Positions 1 to 7,983 of a DNA stretch of 32,700 nt are shown piece by piece. Made by a program: the position numbers and the translations under genes. Position 1 is the stretch's first letter, and each line of letters begins with the position of its first letter. The notes beneath the pieces were generated by a model. That model was not told the DNA's origin, searched no databases, and saw only the letters and a program-made list of their open reading frames with translations. Origin of the DNA: Oscillatoria sp. HE19RPO (GTDB lineage Bacteria; Cyanobacteriota; Cyanobacteriia; Cyanobacteriales; Laspinemataceae). The stretch is from positions 1-32,700 of the forward strand of contig NZ_JAMXOT010000231.1 of assembly GCF_024220515.1 (NCBI RefSeq), given 5' to 3'.

Positions 1-446
1 TTCTTCGGTTGGCATGAATTCGGAAACGACTGAAGTCGTTACTACCAACTAAGAAAATCCTTCTTCTGTTCGTAGTAACGACTTTAGTCGTTCTTCGGTT
101 GGCATGAATAGGGAAACGACTGAAGTCGTTACTACCAACTAAGAAAATCCTTCTTTTGTTCGTAGTACCGACTTCAGTCGTTCTTCGGTTGGCATGAATT
201 CGGAAACGACTGAAGTCGTTACTACAAACTTGGAAAATCCTTCTTTTGTTCGTAGTACCGACTTCAGTCGTTCTCCCTGAGTAAAGGATGAATCTGGAAA
301 CTACAAATTTGGAAAATCCTTCTTCCGTTCGTAGTAACGACTTTAGTCGTTCTTCTGTTGGCATGAATTGGGAAACGACTGAAGTCGTTACTACAAACTT
401 GGAAAATATTTCTTCCGTTCGTAGTAACGACTTTAGTCGTTCTTCT
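1..446. repeat. 90-bp tandem repeat array of nested palindromes
   Basis: Units begin near 1, 91, 181, 271 (a degenerate 79-bp unit), 350 and 440 (partial). Each unit carries two 21-base arms facing each other across about 26 bases, differing at one position. Each arm holds a smaller palindrome (ACGACT..AGTCGT), so a unit can fold as one large hairpin or two small ones. The array may continue left of the window. It lies downstream of the Hsp70-like gene on the minus strand. No reading frame is convincing here. Confidence 0.9.
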
Positions 447-473
447 GGAGTGTGAGCATCTTGCTCACGCTCC
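447..473. repeat. Hairpin at the end of the 90-bp array
   Basis: Arms GGAGTGTGAGCA and TGCTCACGCTCC pair over 12 positions, with one G-U type mismatch and a 3-base loop. It lies about 70 bases past the stop of the minus-strand Hsp70-like gene and could end that transcript, although no T-run follows on that strand. Confidence 0.6.
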
Positions 474-541
474 ACATCGGATTTATCACCGCACTCCTGA
501 TCCCAATCTGTCCCTCATGAGTTGGGGAAGCGCTCTATTAT

Positions 542-2134
542 TTAACTCAATTGAACGACAGCTTGATCCTCTAACAGGATTTGATTGGTGAATAAATCTT
601 CCACCGTAATTCGCAAAAAGCGCTGTTCATCCACTTGAAATAACACCTTGACCCGATCGCTCCCTGGATGTCCCGGAGGATTGAGCTTGGCAATACTTCG
701 GGCCCCCTCTTTATCATTCAGGGGTTGCACGGCTATTTTGCCGGTTTCCAATCGCTTAGTTACCAGCCGATCGCCATCAAAATAAACCTCGGTTCCCCCC
801 GTATCTGCTCCTAATTCCCCAATAATTAACTCAATACTCGGCTGATTCTCCAAGGATGCACCGAGCATTAATTCCACAGGTTCACTCATGGGATAGGGTT
901 GTCCTTCCCGCACCAACGGATGCCAATTATGGCATTGATTGCGCCGGTCCCAGTAGCGGATGCCGTAACTGTGATAGAGAAAATCTTTGATTTCTATCCC
1001 TTGACTCAGTTGCAGGGCACCTTGAGCAACCGCTTCAAATGGGCGATCGCACCGAATCTTGGTTTCATCAAAATATTGTTTGACCCAATTCTGAACCGCT
1101 GGAATCAGTGCCGTTCCCCCCACCAACAACACCGCATCAATATCAGCAAAATCCAATCCCTGACGCCGCGCTTGTTGACTCACCTGATTCATGGCATCAT
1201 CTAAAGATTCAAAAAACTGATGTTGGGCCAGAATTTCCTCAAACCCACTGCGGTCTAATTCTAAGGAATAGGTTTCCAATGTTTCATCATTAAAATAAAC
1301 CTCTTTCCCTTGTTTTTGTAAAGAGAGTTGAATTTTTAAGCGTTCTGCCAAGCGGGTTGTTAGGGGGGTTTTTGCCATGCCTTGAGTTTCGGCAAAATAA
1401 TCGACCAACCAATTATCCAAATCAGTGCCGCCTAAATTTTTGCCTGCTTTGGCTAAAACCCGAGCGGTTTTAACTTTTTGTCCTGAACTTTCTGCAAATA
1501 GTTTATCCCCCCATTTGAGGAGAAATCCTAGGGGTTGTTTCCCGGCAGTTTTATCCAGTTGCACTAAGGATAAATCCAGGGTTCCACCCCCAAAGTCTAC
1601 AACGAGCAAGTTTTCGCCGTCGGTGAGTCCATATCCCAAGGCAGCAGCAGTGGGTTCATCGATGATCCGGACTTGTTCGACTTGCAGGGATTGGCAGACT
1701 TGTCCCAACCAGTGGCGATAGGCTTCAAAGCTATCCACGGGAACGGTTAGGATTAAGGAGTCTACGGGAAGTGGGATTTGGCGCAGGGAGTCCACGAGTC
1801 CGGTGAGGAACCATTCCCCGACTTTTTCAAAGGTGACGATTTCGCCATCGAGTTCCGGGAGGAACCCTTGGATATCGGTGCCGATGCCGCGTTTAAAGCT
1901 ACGGAAGAACCGGGGGTCCGTTTTGAGGTCCAGACCCTTATCGCGGACTTGTTGCGCGATCGCCACTTGTTTTCGGGTGGCATTTTCGACGTAGAGTAAG
2001 CTGGGAATTAAGGGTGGATTTTGACCCAACTGCCAGGATAATCCAGGCAGTTTCAGGGTTTCCGGTTGCTGGGTTGCACTATTCCAGCGGGAGATAACGG
2101 TGTTGCTTGTTCCAAAATCAATTGCGATCGCCAT
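542..2134 (-). CDS. Hsp70 family (DnaK-like) ATPase with short C-terminal region
   Basis: An Hsp70/actin-fold ATPase of 530 residues. The phosphate-1 loop IDFGTSNT is at residues 5-12, the connecting motif IIDEPTAAALGYG at 157-169, the phosphate-2 motif VVDFGGGTLDL at 178-188 and the adenosine motif VLLVGGTALIP at 335-345. The nucleotide-binding domain ends near residue 385, leaving about 145 residues. That is shorter than the substrate-binding domain plus lid of a housekeeping DnaK of about 630 residues, and there is no EEVD-like tail. This is therefore one of the divergent Hsp70 paralogs common in cyanobacteria, and its client is unknown. The ATG at 2132-2134 directly precedes the conserved AIAIDFGTSN start. 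It is transcribed alone, away from the downstream chemotaxis genes. The family call is secure; the role is not. Confidence 0.9.
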   Translation of the reverse strand: MAIAIDFGTSNTVISRWNSATQQPETLKLPGLSWQLGQNPPLIPSLLYVENATRKQVAIAQQVRDKGLDLKTDPRFFRSFKRGIGTDIQGFLPELDGEIVTFEKVGEWFLTGLVDSLRQIPLPVDSLILTVPVDSFEAYRHWLGQVCQSLQVEQVRIIDEPTAAALGYGLTDGENLLVVDFGGGTLDLSLVQLDKTAGKQPLGFLLKWGDKLFAESSGQKVKTARVLAKAGKNLGGTDLDNWLVDYFAETQGMAKTPLTTRLAERLKIQLSLQKQGKEVYFNDETLETYSLELDRSGFEEILAQHQFFESLDDAMNQVSQQARRQGLDFADIDAVLLVGGTALIPAVQNWVKQYFDETKIRCDRPFEAVAQGALQLSQGIEIKDFLYHSYGIRYWDRRNQCHNWHPLVREGQPYPMSEPVELMLGASLENQPSIELIIGELGADTGGTEVYFDGDRLVTKRLETGKIAVQPLNDKEGARSIAKLNPPGHPGSDRVKVLFQVDEQRFLRITVEDLFTNQILLEDQAVVQLS

Positions 2135-2892
2135 TGGGCTCTAGTTTCAGGGACAGTTAGGAATGCTTTAGCTAATATCCTATCGAAGTACAGGACTGGG
2201 TAATTCTCTCCCCCAGTTGAGATGGGGTTGATTCCCTCGGAAGTCAGACGCTGTAAGGGGGTATCAACAATCCTGAATTATTTATCCCCAATCAGAGATA
2301 AATTATAAGCGCTTCAGGGCATCAACTGGGGCTTGGAAAACAGAGGATTCAGGCAGCCCACAATCCGGGGCATCCAACCGAGTCTTTCCTGGGGAACAGG
2401 GACTGTAACGAGGTTTGAGTGGGTAGAAACAAAAAAACTTTCTAAAAAATTGTTAAAAGATAATGCGAATTGTAAACTATCCTGAATGGTTGGGATATCT
2501 TTCCCGATTTTGGGCAATAATTAATATGGAGTGTAAATGCGGGTTAAATCGGGAAATTAAGGCGGATTGAGTTGACAGTCTATCCCAATTGTACTGGGGT
2601 TTTATAGTCGGCTGAACGCTAGAAAATTAGGGGTCTGAAATCGAGTAACGATCGGCAGTAAAATCATGCAACCTTGAGCCAGATGGCTGACCGAAGGATT
2701 GACCCTTGATGAGGGAGTGGTTTTAAGCCCATCATGACTGGATGCCGGGGATGTAGCTGCACTTCACTCGACTGATCACAGCTCTAAACGTATTTAGCTA
2801 GTGCATTTTTACTTTTTAGGTCAATGCAGCAATGACTCAAAGTTTGAAATCAAGTCATTATTTGTTGTATTAAAAAAGGAAAATCACAGACT
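2135..2892. other. Intergenic region between the Hsp70-like gene and the first MCP
   Basis: This 758-base divergent region should hold the promoters of both flanking genes. A TTGACA hexamer lies near 2572 on the plus strand without a convincing -10 partner. An imperfect hairpin lies near 2276-2305. A minus-strand frame at 2314-2517 (67 codons) shows no recognisable protein features. A possible ribosome binding site (AAAAAAGGAAAA) precedes the MCP start at 2893. No riboswitch consensus was recognised. Confidence 0.4.
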
Positions 2893-4434
2893 ATGTTTGC
2901 TAATTTAAAGCTCCGAAATCAGATGGTATTAGGATATGGCATCCCCATCGCCCTTGCCATCACCGGATTTATGATCGTTACTTATGCATCCTCCCAAAAA
3001 GTCAGTCGGTCCTTTGAAAATGTGGAATTGATTCAAGCCCGACTCATGACCTTAAATGATATCACCAGCACCGCTTTAGGGCTAGTGAGAGAGCCCCGAG
3101 GGTATCTCGTGAACGGGAATCCAGAATATCTCAACCGATATTATAACGCAGTCAGCGACTTTGATCGCCTCGTGGATGATGCAAAGGAACTTTATGTACT
3201 TCCCGAAGATCAAGAAGTGATTCTGGAGATGATTGACTTAACGAGAAACTACATCACCTTCTTTACTGAGGTAAGAAACCTTTATGATGCCGGGAAAAAA
3301 GAGGAGGCAATAGCCCTCTGGTCTACTCAAAAAGGCAACCAATTAGTGACTCGATTTAAAGAACTGACCGACGAGTTTGAAGCCAAGCAAAAAACTTTGT
3401 TGTTAGCAGAAAATGAGGAGTCTACCCGAACTTTACAAGCCCTCGTGATATGGATTACCCTGGGCTGTTTATTATTAGTCGGCATTGCGGTGGGAGTGGC
3501 CCTCATTATTTCCTCTAGTATTGCCCGAGTTATCCGCCAAGAAACCAATGCGATCGCCTCCGCATCTAGCCAAATTGCTTCCACTGTCGAGCAACATGAA
3601 CGCACCCTCTCTCAACAAGCCACCTCAGTTAACGAAACCACTGCCACAATGACCGAATTAGGCTCCTCCTCCACCCTCACCGCCGAGCAAGCCCAATTCT
3701 CCGAAAACAACGCCAATCAAGTCTTACAGCTTGCAGAATCTTCAGTACAAGGCGCTCAAGAAGTCTTAACCCTCGCCGATCGCGGCATCCAAGCCGTGGA
3801 ACGCACTCAAGAAGGAATGTTAGTCTTAACCGACAAAGTAGAAGCAATTTCTCTCCAAATTCTCCGATTGAGTGAACAAACCAACCAGATTAGCAACATT
3901 ACCAGTCTCGTCAGCGATCTCGCCGGACAAACCAATATGTTGGCTCTCAATGCGGCAGTAGAAGCGGTTCGTGCCGGAGAAAATGGTAAGGGATTTAGCG
4001 TCATTGCCACAGAAATTCGTAAACTGGCAGACCAAAGTAAAACCTCCGCACAAAAAATTAGTACCCTCGTCGTTAATATAGAATCCGCCATTAATTCAAC
4101 GGTCACGGTTACTGAAGATGGCAAAAGAAAAGCTGAGGAAAGTATCACCCTCTCTCGGGAAACCTCCGACGCATTTTCTAAGGTTGCAGAAGCGATCAAT
4201 GACGTAATTCTGACCAATCAAGAAGCGTCGCTCAATGCCATTAATGATGTAGTCCTCAACTCTCGGCAAATTTCCTTGACCACCAAACAGCAAGCAGTCG
4301 CCATTAACCAGGTAGTTACCGCCATGAATGACCTCAACCAAGGTGCCACAGAAACCGTCAACGGTATTAATCAAACCAAAATCGGCATTCATAAATTAAA
4401 TGAAACTGCCCAAAATTTGAATGCTTTGGTCTAA
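2893..4434 (+). CDS. Methyl-accepting chemotaxis protein (CHASE3-like sensor)
   Basis: A 513-residue transmembrane chemoreceptor. Membrane segments are at about 11-33 and 183-208. The stretch between them would be periplasmic and has the [15 protein letters not shown] pattern of CHASE3/four-helix sensor domains (about 45-175). The cytoplasmic part is a methyl-accepting coiled-coil hairpin. Its tip at about 327-385 contains [24 protein letters not shown] and KLADQSK, the contact surface for CheA and CheW homologues. No clear HAMP domain separates the second membrane segment from the signalling helices. There is no CheR-binding pentapeptide at the C-terminus. A pair of 15-residue repeats occurs at about 434-463. 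The next gene is a paralog on the same strand after a terminator-like hairpin. The ligand cannot be read from sequence; phototaxis or chemotaxis of gliding filaments is a reasonable inference. Confidence 0.92.
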   Translation: MFANLKLRNQMVLGYGIPIALAITGFMIVTYASSQKVSRSFENVELIQARLMTLNDITSTALGLVREPRGYLVNGNPEYLNRYYNAVSDFDRLVDDAKELYVLPEDQEVILEMIDLTRNYITFFTEVRNLYDAGKKEEAIALWSTQKGNQLVTRFKELTDEFEAKQKTLLLAENEESTRTLQALVIWITLGCLLLVGIAVGVALIISSSIARVIRQETNAIASASSQIASTVEQHERTLSQQATSVNETTATMTELGSSSTLTAEQAQFSENNANQVLQLAESSVQGAQEVLTLADRGIQAVERTQEGMLVLTDKVEAISLQILRLSEQTNQISNITSLVSDLAGQTNMLALNAAVEAVRAGENGKGFSVIATEIRKLADQSKTSAQKISTLVVNIESAINSTVTVTEDGKRKAEESITLSRETSDAFSKVAEAINDVILTNQEASLNAINDVVLNSRQISLTTKQQAVAINQVVTAMNDLNQGATETVNGINQTKIGIHKLNETAQNLNALV

Positions 4435-4453
4435 GTAATATTTCGGATATTTC

Positions 4454-4489
4454 ATTTCATTTTCTCCGGTAAAATGAAATAATTTTTTT
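4454..4489 (+). terminator. Rho-independent terminator after the first MCP
   Basis: A perfect 10-bp stem (ATTTCATTTT / AAAATGAAAT) with a 7-base loop is followed by AA and seven T residues, 20 bases past the stop codon. It suggests the two MCP genes are at least partly separate transcripts. Confidence 0.85.
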
Positions 4490-4669
4490 ACAGAGAGACA
4501 GCCTGTGTGTACACTATTTTTTTCCTAAGTAGGTCCACCTATTGGGTTAAGTTTATGGTTTTTCCTCTTTACTTCAAAAAGATTCGACTCCCTGTCTAAG
4601 TCCCGGGGGGTAGTCTACAATATTTTTAGGATAAAAGATAGGAGCCATTGGCTGAAGGAGACTTTCCCC

Positions 4670-6301
4670 ATGTTCACAGATTTGAAGTTAAGGGGCCGCA
4701 TTTTTTTAGGCTTTTCAATTCCAGTCTTCTTAATTGTGGTATTTAGTGGGTTTGTGTATTCCGTAATGGGTGAAATATCTCACAAATTTAGTGAAGTGAA
4801 TAGAGCCCAAAGAATTTTATCTTACACCGATGAGATGGTTTTAAGTACGGCCTTGATGGCGCGGCAAGTTCGGGGATATTTACTCATCCAGGGCGAAGAT
4901 GCTTTATTAGAATTTAGTAACCAAAAAGAACGGTATGATACTGCCGCTAGGATAGTAGAGCCTCTGATCCAAGATCCGGAACAGAAAGAACTTTTTAGAT
5001 CCATGATTCTGACAGGACAAGATTATTATCAGATGTCTCTGAGGACGATTGAATTAAAAAATGAAAACAAACATGATGAAGCCGTCACGCTCTACTTGCG
5101 AGAGTCTAAAACCCTCGTGGGAAGGTTGGATAACCTAGGAAAAACCTTTAATGATAATGAGCAAAAGATTCTGGATGACTATACAGACCAAGCCCAGGAG
5201 ATTATCCAATTTTTGATTGCCTCGGCAATTGTAACGACCTTATTAACGTTGTGTTTGGGGACTGTGGCTGCTTCTTTGATTTGGTCAACGATCGCCAACA
5301 CCAATCGAACTATTAATGAAACGGTTAATGCGATCGTCACCTCTTCCAACGAAATCTCGGCCACGGTGGAACAACAAGAACGCAGTGCCAGCTATCAAGC
5401 CTCTTCTGCCCATCAAACCACGAACACCATGCATCAACTAGGGGTTTCTTCGGCGCAAACCGTCGAACAAGCCGAGTCGGCTGCGGAAAATGCCCGTCAA
5501 ATCTTAGGATTAGCGGAATCATCGGTGGTGGGTGCGCGAGATGTCTTATCCTTAGCCGAGTCTTCCGCCCAGGGGTCCCGTCAGGTCCTCACCTTAGCCG
5601 AAGGTGGAAACAAAACCGTAGGCCGGACTTTAGAGGGAATGTCTATCTTAAAAGAAAAAGTCGGGGCGATCGCCGAACAAATCCTCCGTTTGAGTGAACA
5701 AACCAATCAAATCGGTTCGATTACCAATCTGGTCAGCGATCTGGCCAATCAAACCAATATGCTCTCTCTGAATGCAGCAGTAGAAGCGGTCCGCGCCGGA
5801 GAACATGGGAAAGGGTTTGGAGTGGTTGCCAGTGAAATTAGAAAGCTGGCAGACCAAAGTAAAAAATCTGCCGAGAAGATTAATCAGTTGGTGTTTGCGA
5901 TTCAGGGTGCGATTAATTCTACGGTGATGGTGACTGCTGAAGGGCGCAAAACTGCCGAAACTAGCATCGAATTGTCCCGAGATACGGCAGATGCTTTTAT
6001 GAAGGTCACTGAGGCGATCGAGGAAATCGTTTTAAAATCCTCGGAGGGGGTTGTCCAAGCGATTAATGAAGTGGTGTTGCAAAATCAACAAAATTCCCTA
6101 GCAGCGGTCAATGAGGTGGTGGTTAACAATCAACAAATTTCGTTAACGGCTAAACAGCAAGCGATCGCCATTCAAGAAGTGGTTGAAGCGATGAATAATC
6201 TTAATCAAGGCGCAGTCCAAACCGCTAGTGGGATTACCCAAACCAAAGTAGGGATTCAAAAGCTCAATGAAGCGGCTCATAGTCTCAAAACCATTGTCTA
6301 G
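4670..6301 (+). CDS. Methyl-accepting chemotaxis protein, paralog of the preceding gene
   Basis: A 543-residue chemoreceptor with the same architecture as its upstream neighbour. Membrane segments are at about 11-33 and 180-206. A CHASE3-like periplasmic domain carries [16 protein letters not shown] near 65-80, and a methyl-accepting hairpin has its tip near 341-400 ([24 protein letters not shown]). GAAGGAG lies just upstream of the ATG. It is 30 residues longer than the first receptor. Fourteen extra residues lie on the descending arm (a repeated LAESS unit near 281-300) and fifteen on the ascending arm (two similar 15-residue units near 462-491), so the signalling rod is extended on both sides. 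The gene most likely arose by tandem duplication. No HAMP domain is evident. The input signal is unknown. Confidence 0.92.
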   Translation: MFTDLKLRGRIFLGFSIPVFLIVVFSGFVYSVMGEISHKFSEVNRAQRILSYTDEMVLSTALMARQVRGYLLIQGEDALLEFSNQKERYDTAARIVEPLIQDPEQKELFRSMILTGQDYYQMSLRTIELKNENKHDEAVTLYLRESKTLVGRLDNLGKTFNDNEQKILDDYTDQAQEIIQFLIASAIVTTLLTLCLGTVAASLIWSTIANTNRTINETVNAIVTSSNEISATVEQQERSASYQASSAHQTTNTMHQLGVSSAQTVEQAESAAENARQILGLAESSVVGARDVLSLAESSAQGSRQVLTLAEGGNKTVGRTLEGMSILKEKVGAIAEQILRLSEQTNQIGSITNLVSDLANQTNMLSLNAAVEAVRAGEHGKGFGVVASEIRKLADQSKKSAEKINQLVFAIQGAINSTVMVTAEGRKTAETSIELSRDTADAFMKVTEAIEEIVLKSSEGVVQAINEVVLQNQQNSLAAVNEVVVNNQQISLTAKQQAIAIQEVVEAMNNLNQGAVQTASGITQTKVGIQKLNEAAHSLKTIV

Positions 6302-6306
6302 CGATC

Positions 6307-6328
6307 GGGGCAATTGGTAAATTGCCCC
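6307..6328. terminator. Hairpin between convergent MCP and HIT genes
   Basis: A perfect 9-bp stem (GGGGCAATT / AATTGCCCC) with a 4-base loop starts 5 bases after the MCP stop and 27 bases before the convergent HIT gene stop. There is no clear T-run, so it may be a two-way pause or stabiliser rather than a strict terminator. Confidence 0.5.
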
Positions 6329-6355
6329 TAGAATTGAGGGAACTCTACAGTCGCC

Positions 6356-6697
6356 TCATCCGGGAGGCCAACCTAGGGACCGTCCAGCGAGAAGATGCAG
6401 GTGTAAATGATTCACCGTCTGACCCCCATCCTCACCGCAGTTAATCACCACCCGATAGCCATTTTTGAGTTCGAGTTGTTCGGCGACGCGCTTAACGGTT
6501 AAGAGTAAATGACCCATCAAAGCATGATGGTTTGATTCGGCATCGGATAATTTGGCGATCGGTTCCTTGGGAATTACCAAGACATGAACCGGCGCTTGAG
6601 GATTGACATCTCGGAAGGCGAGGCACAAGTTATCCTCATAAACGATATCTGCCGGGATTTCCCGACGGATGATTTTACTAAAAATTGTCTCAGTCAT
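6356..6697 (-). CDS. HIT (histidine triad) family nucleotide-binding protein, HINT type
   Basis: A 113-residue HINT-type protein, the usual family size. Such proteins hydrolyse nucleoside phosphoramidates or adenylylated substrates. The ATG at 6695-6697 gives the conserved start MTETIFSKIIRREIPADIVYED. The frame is open 21 codons further upstream, but that extension has no family similarity. The catalytic HxHxH triad is at residues 97, 99 and 101 (NHLHLHLLAGR), preceded by NCGEDGGQTV, and the family signature QAPVHVLVIPKEP lies near 34-46. It converges with the second MCP gene. The Psb34-like genes upstream are separated from it by a terminator, so it is probably transcribed on its own. Its cellular substrate cannot be inferred. 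Confidence 0.93.
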   Translation of the reverse strand: MTETIFSKIIRREIPADIVYEDNLCLAFRDVNPQAPVHVLVIPKEPIAKLSDAESNHHALMGHLLLTVKRVAEQLELKNGYRVVINCGEDGGQTVNHLHLHLLAGRSLGWPPG

Positions 6698-6773
6698 AAA
6701 CGGTGGTTTGTTGTAAGTGCCGCTAGTTGCCATCTTACGGGAACAGGCGATCGCTGACAATTTCCACCAGCCT

Positions 6774-6801
6774 AAAAAAAAGGCCCCTAACCAGTAGGGG
6801 C
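6774..6801 (-). terminator. Rho-independent terminator of the Psb34-like gene pair
   Basis: Read on the minus strand, GCCCCTA and TAGGGGC pair around a short loop and are followed by eight T residues. It lies 36 bases after the stop of the second-transcribed Psb34-like copy. Confidence 0.85.
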
Positions 6802-6836
6802 GCTTAATAGAGGAGAGTTGAATCGAAACTTGAGGA

Positions 6837-7007
6837 TTAGCTGATGGCGACTGCGGTAAAAATCGTCAAGGCTACGAGTAAAGCGGAGGCCGCACCGTAA
6901 GCAAGGTAACGCTTTTGTTGCTCAGGAGAGGGATACTCGGCGCGGTACATTTTGGGCTCGGTGGCAAAGTTGTTCAGAATTCCGTTTTCGTCAGTGCTGG
7001 TGTACAT
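6837..7007 (-). CDS. psb34: Psb34 / ssl1498-family small thylakoid protein, copy 1
   Basis: A 56-residue single-span membrane protein. The soluble N-terminus MYTSTDENGILNNFATEPK resembles that of high-light-inducible (Hli) proteins. A hydrophobic helix spans about 36-55 and the chain ends right after it. This fits Psb34 (Synechocystis ssl1498), known to bind photosystem II assembly intermediates containing CP47 and to influence Hli protein binding. The protein is identical to that of the copy at 7127-7297; the two genes differ at seven bases, all silent. GAGGAAAA forms a ribosome binding site before the ATG. A perfect HLR1 motif lies 20 bases upstream of the start and a strong terminator follows. 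Family assignment rests on memory of the N-terminal motif, length and topology. Confidence 0.8.
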   Translation of the reverse strand: MYTSTDENGILNNFATEPKMYRAEYPSPEQQKRYLAYGAASALLVALTIFTAVAIS

Positions 7008-7027
7008 TTCGTTTTTCCTCGGGGGCT

Positions 7028-7045
7028 TATGTAAATTAATGTAAC
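7028..7045 (-). promoter_or_regulatory. HLR1 motif (RpaB-type site) upstream of psb34 copy 1
   Basis: The minus strand reads GTTACATTAATTTACATA. This matches the HLR1 consensus (G/T)TTACA(T/A)(T/A)NN(G/T)TTACA(T/A)(T/A) at every constrained position. HLR1 is the known binding site of the response regulator RpaB at high-light and photosystem genes. A third, weaker half-site (TTAACATT) sits at the same 10-base spacing just upstream. Confidence 0.75.
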
Positions 7046-7126
7046 TGAATGTTAAGAAGTCTTGCCATAACTTGACTCATGCGGTTAAGTGTGGTATATA
7101 AACCACTCTTCATTAACCTTTGTAGA

Positions 7127-7297
7127 TTAGCTGATGGCGACTGCGGTAAAAATCGTCAAGGCTACGAGTAAAGCGGAGGCCGCACCGTAAGCAAGGTAGC
7201 GCTTTTGTTGCTCAGGAGAGGGATACTCGGCTCGATACATCTTGGGTTCGGTGGCAAAGTTGTTCAGGATGCCGTTTTCGTCAGTGCTGGTGTACAT
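7127..7297 (-). CDS. psb34: Psb34 / ssl1498-family small thylakoid protein, copy 2
   Basis: The second gene for the identical 56-residue protein, exactly 290 bases from the first. The ATG at 7295-7297 was chosen rather than an upstream in-frame start (14 codons earlier), because the same ATG and ribosome binding site (GAGGAAAA) are conserved in both copies. Seven third-position differences separate the two reading frames, all silent. About 88 bases upstream of each gene are also similar, so the duplicated unit includes the control region with its own HLR1 site. No terminator is visible between the copies. Transcription from this promoter could therefore run on into copy 1, giving a two-dose operon. 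Confidence 0.82.
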   Translation of the reverse strand: MYTSTDENGILNNFATEPKMYRAEYPSPEQQKRYLAYGAASALLVALTIFTAVAIS

Positions 7298-7317
7298 TTC
7301 GTTTTTCCTCGGTGTCT

Positions 7318-7335
7318 TATGTAAATAAATGTAAC
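7318..7335 (-). promoter_or_regulatory. HLR1 motif (RpaB-type site) upstream of psb34 copy 2
   Basis: The minus strand reads GTTACATTTATTTACATA, again a full match to HLR1, at the same distance (20 bases) from the start codon as in copy 1. The two spacer bases differ between copies (TA versus AA) while both half-sites are unchanged. Confidence 0.75.
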
Positions 7336-7431
7336 GCAATGTTAAGAAGTGTTGCCGTGACTTGACGCACGAGGTTAGGTGATGCTAGTCACAACGGGCT
7401 AAAGTTGAAGCTGGGAGGGAAAGATGGAGTG

Positions 7432-7561
7432 ATACGGAATCCGGTTGGGATAGGTCGGTAAAAACCCACACCCGTTAACGGTGGGACACTCGCGGATTGA
7501 GCGGAGCCCCACCGTTAACGGGTGCGGGTTTTTATAGACCTTTGAATGCCGGAATCCGTAT
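7432..7561. mobile_element. Family A miniature inverted-repeat element, copy 1
   Basis: The ends are ATACGGAATCCGG and CCGGAATCCGTAT, inverted repeats with one mismatch. The inside is one long hairpin: 27-base arms (7459-7485 and 7508-7534) pair with one mismatch. It is about 130 bp with no coding capacity. Its right half matches the left halves of the copies at 14344 and 31811, so it is inserted in the opposite orientation. Confidence 0.8.
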
Positions 7562-7983
7562 TAGGTGCAGAATTTCCCCCGTGAGGTTTAGGAGTCAAAT
7601 CACCCATCTTTTTATATTTTTTGAGAAGTTTTTAAACAAAACTTTTAGTGACGGCAAATCGTGACGCTATTTGTCAGATTGATTGATTTTCTTCTTGAGA
7701 GAGGGGGATGATTTTTTCCAAAAGTCTAGGGAGTAGGGTTTCCGGGTAGATTCCGATCGCGAATAGGAGTCAGTTTTCATCATGTATTGGGCCTGATGAG
7801 TCCACCGAAGCCCTAAGAGCTGCCTGGGGATGGGTGCGATCGCCACTCCCGGAAGCTAGATATAGCCGCCTGAGTGGATTTGATGTTATCAATAAGAAAT
7901 GATTAGTTGGGTTTGTGTGATTGTCCGTAGAAAGGCCCTGCGGTTCGAGGGTCTAATTCCTGGGGAAGATTCACCATCGGAAT
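7562..7983. other. Intergenic region upstream of the hps genes
   Basis: These 422 bases presumably hold the promoter of the hps genes. The stretch is AT-rich near 7600-7740 and has one HIP1-type site near 7837. No sigma-70-like -35/-10 pair, riboswitch or tRNA stands out. CGGAAT shortly before 7984 is a weak ribosome binding site. Confidence 0.4.

Noticed and set aside
1-446. CRISPR array
   Set aside because: Units are 90 bp with near-identical content throughout and no unique spacers, so this is a simple tandem array.
899-1983. Plus-strand open frames inside the Hsp70-like gene
   Set aside because: They are antisense shadows of a well-supported coding sequence.
2314-2517. Minus-strand open frame of 67 codons
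   Set aside because: No ribosome binding site, domain, signal or membrane feature, and the region looks like divergent intergenic DNA.
2640-2890. Possible cyclic di-GMP riboswitch upstream of the first MCP
   Set aside because: Such switches do precede chemoreceptor genes in other bacteria, but the conserved GEMM core sequences are not present here.
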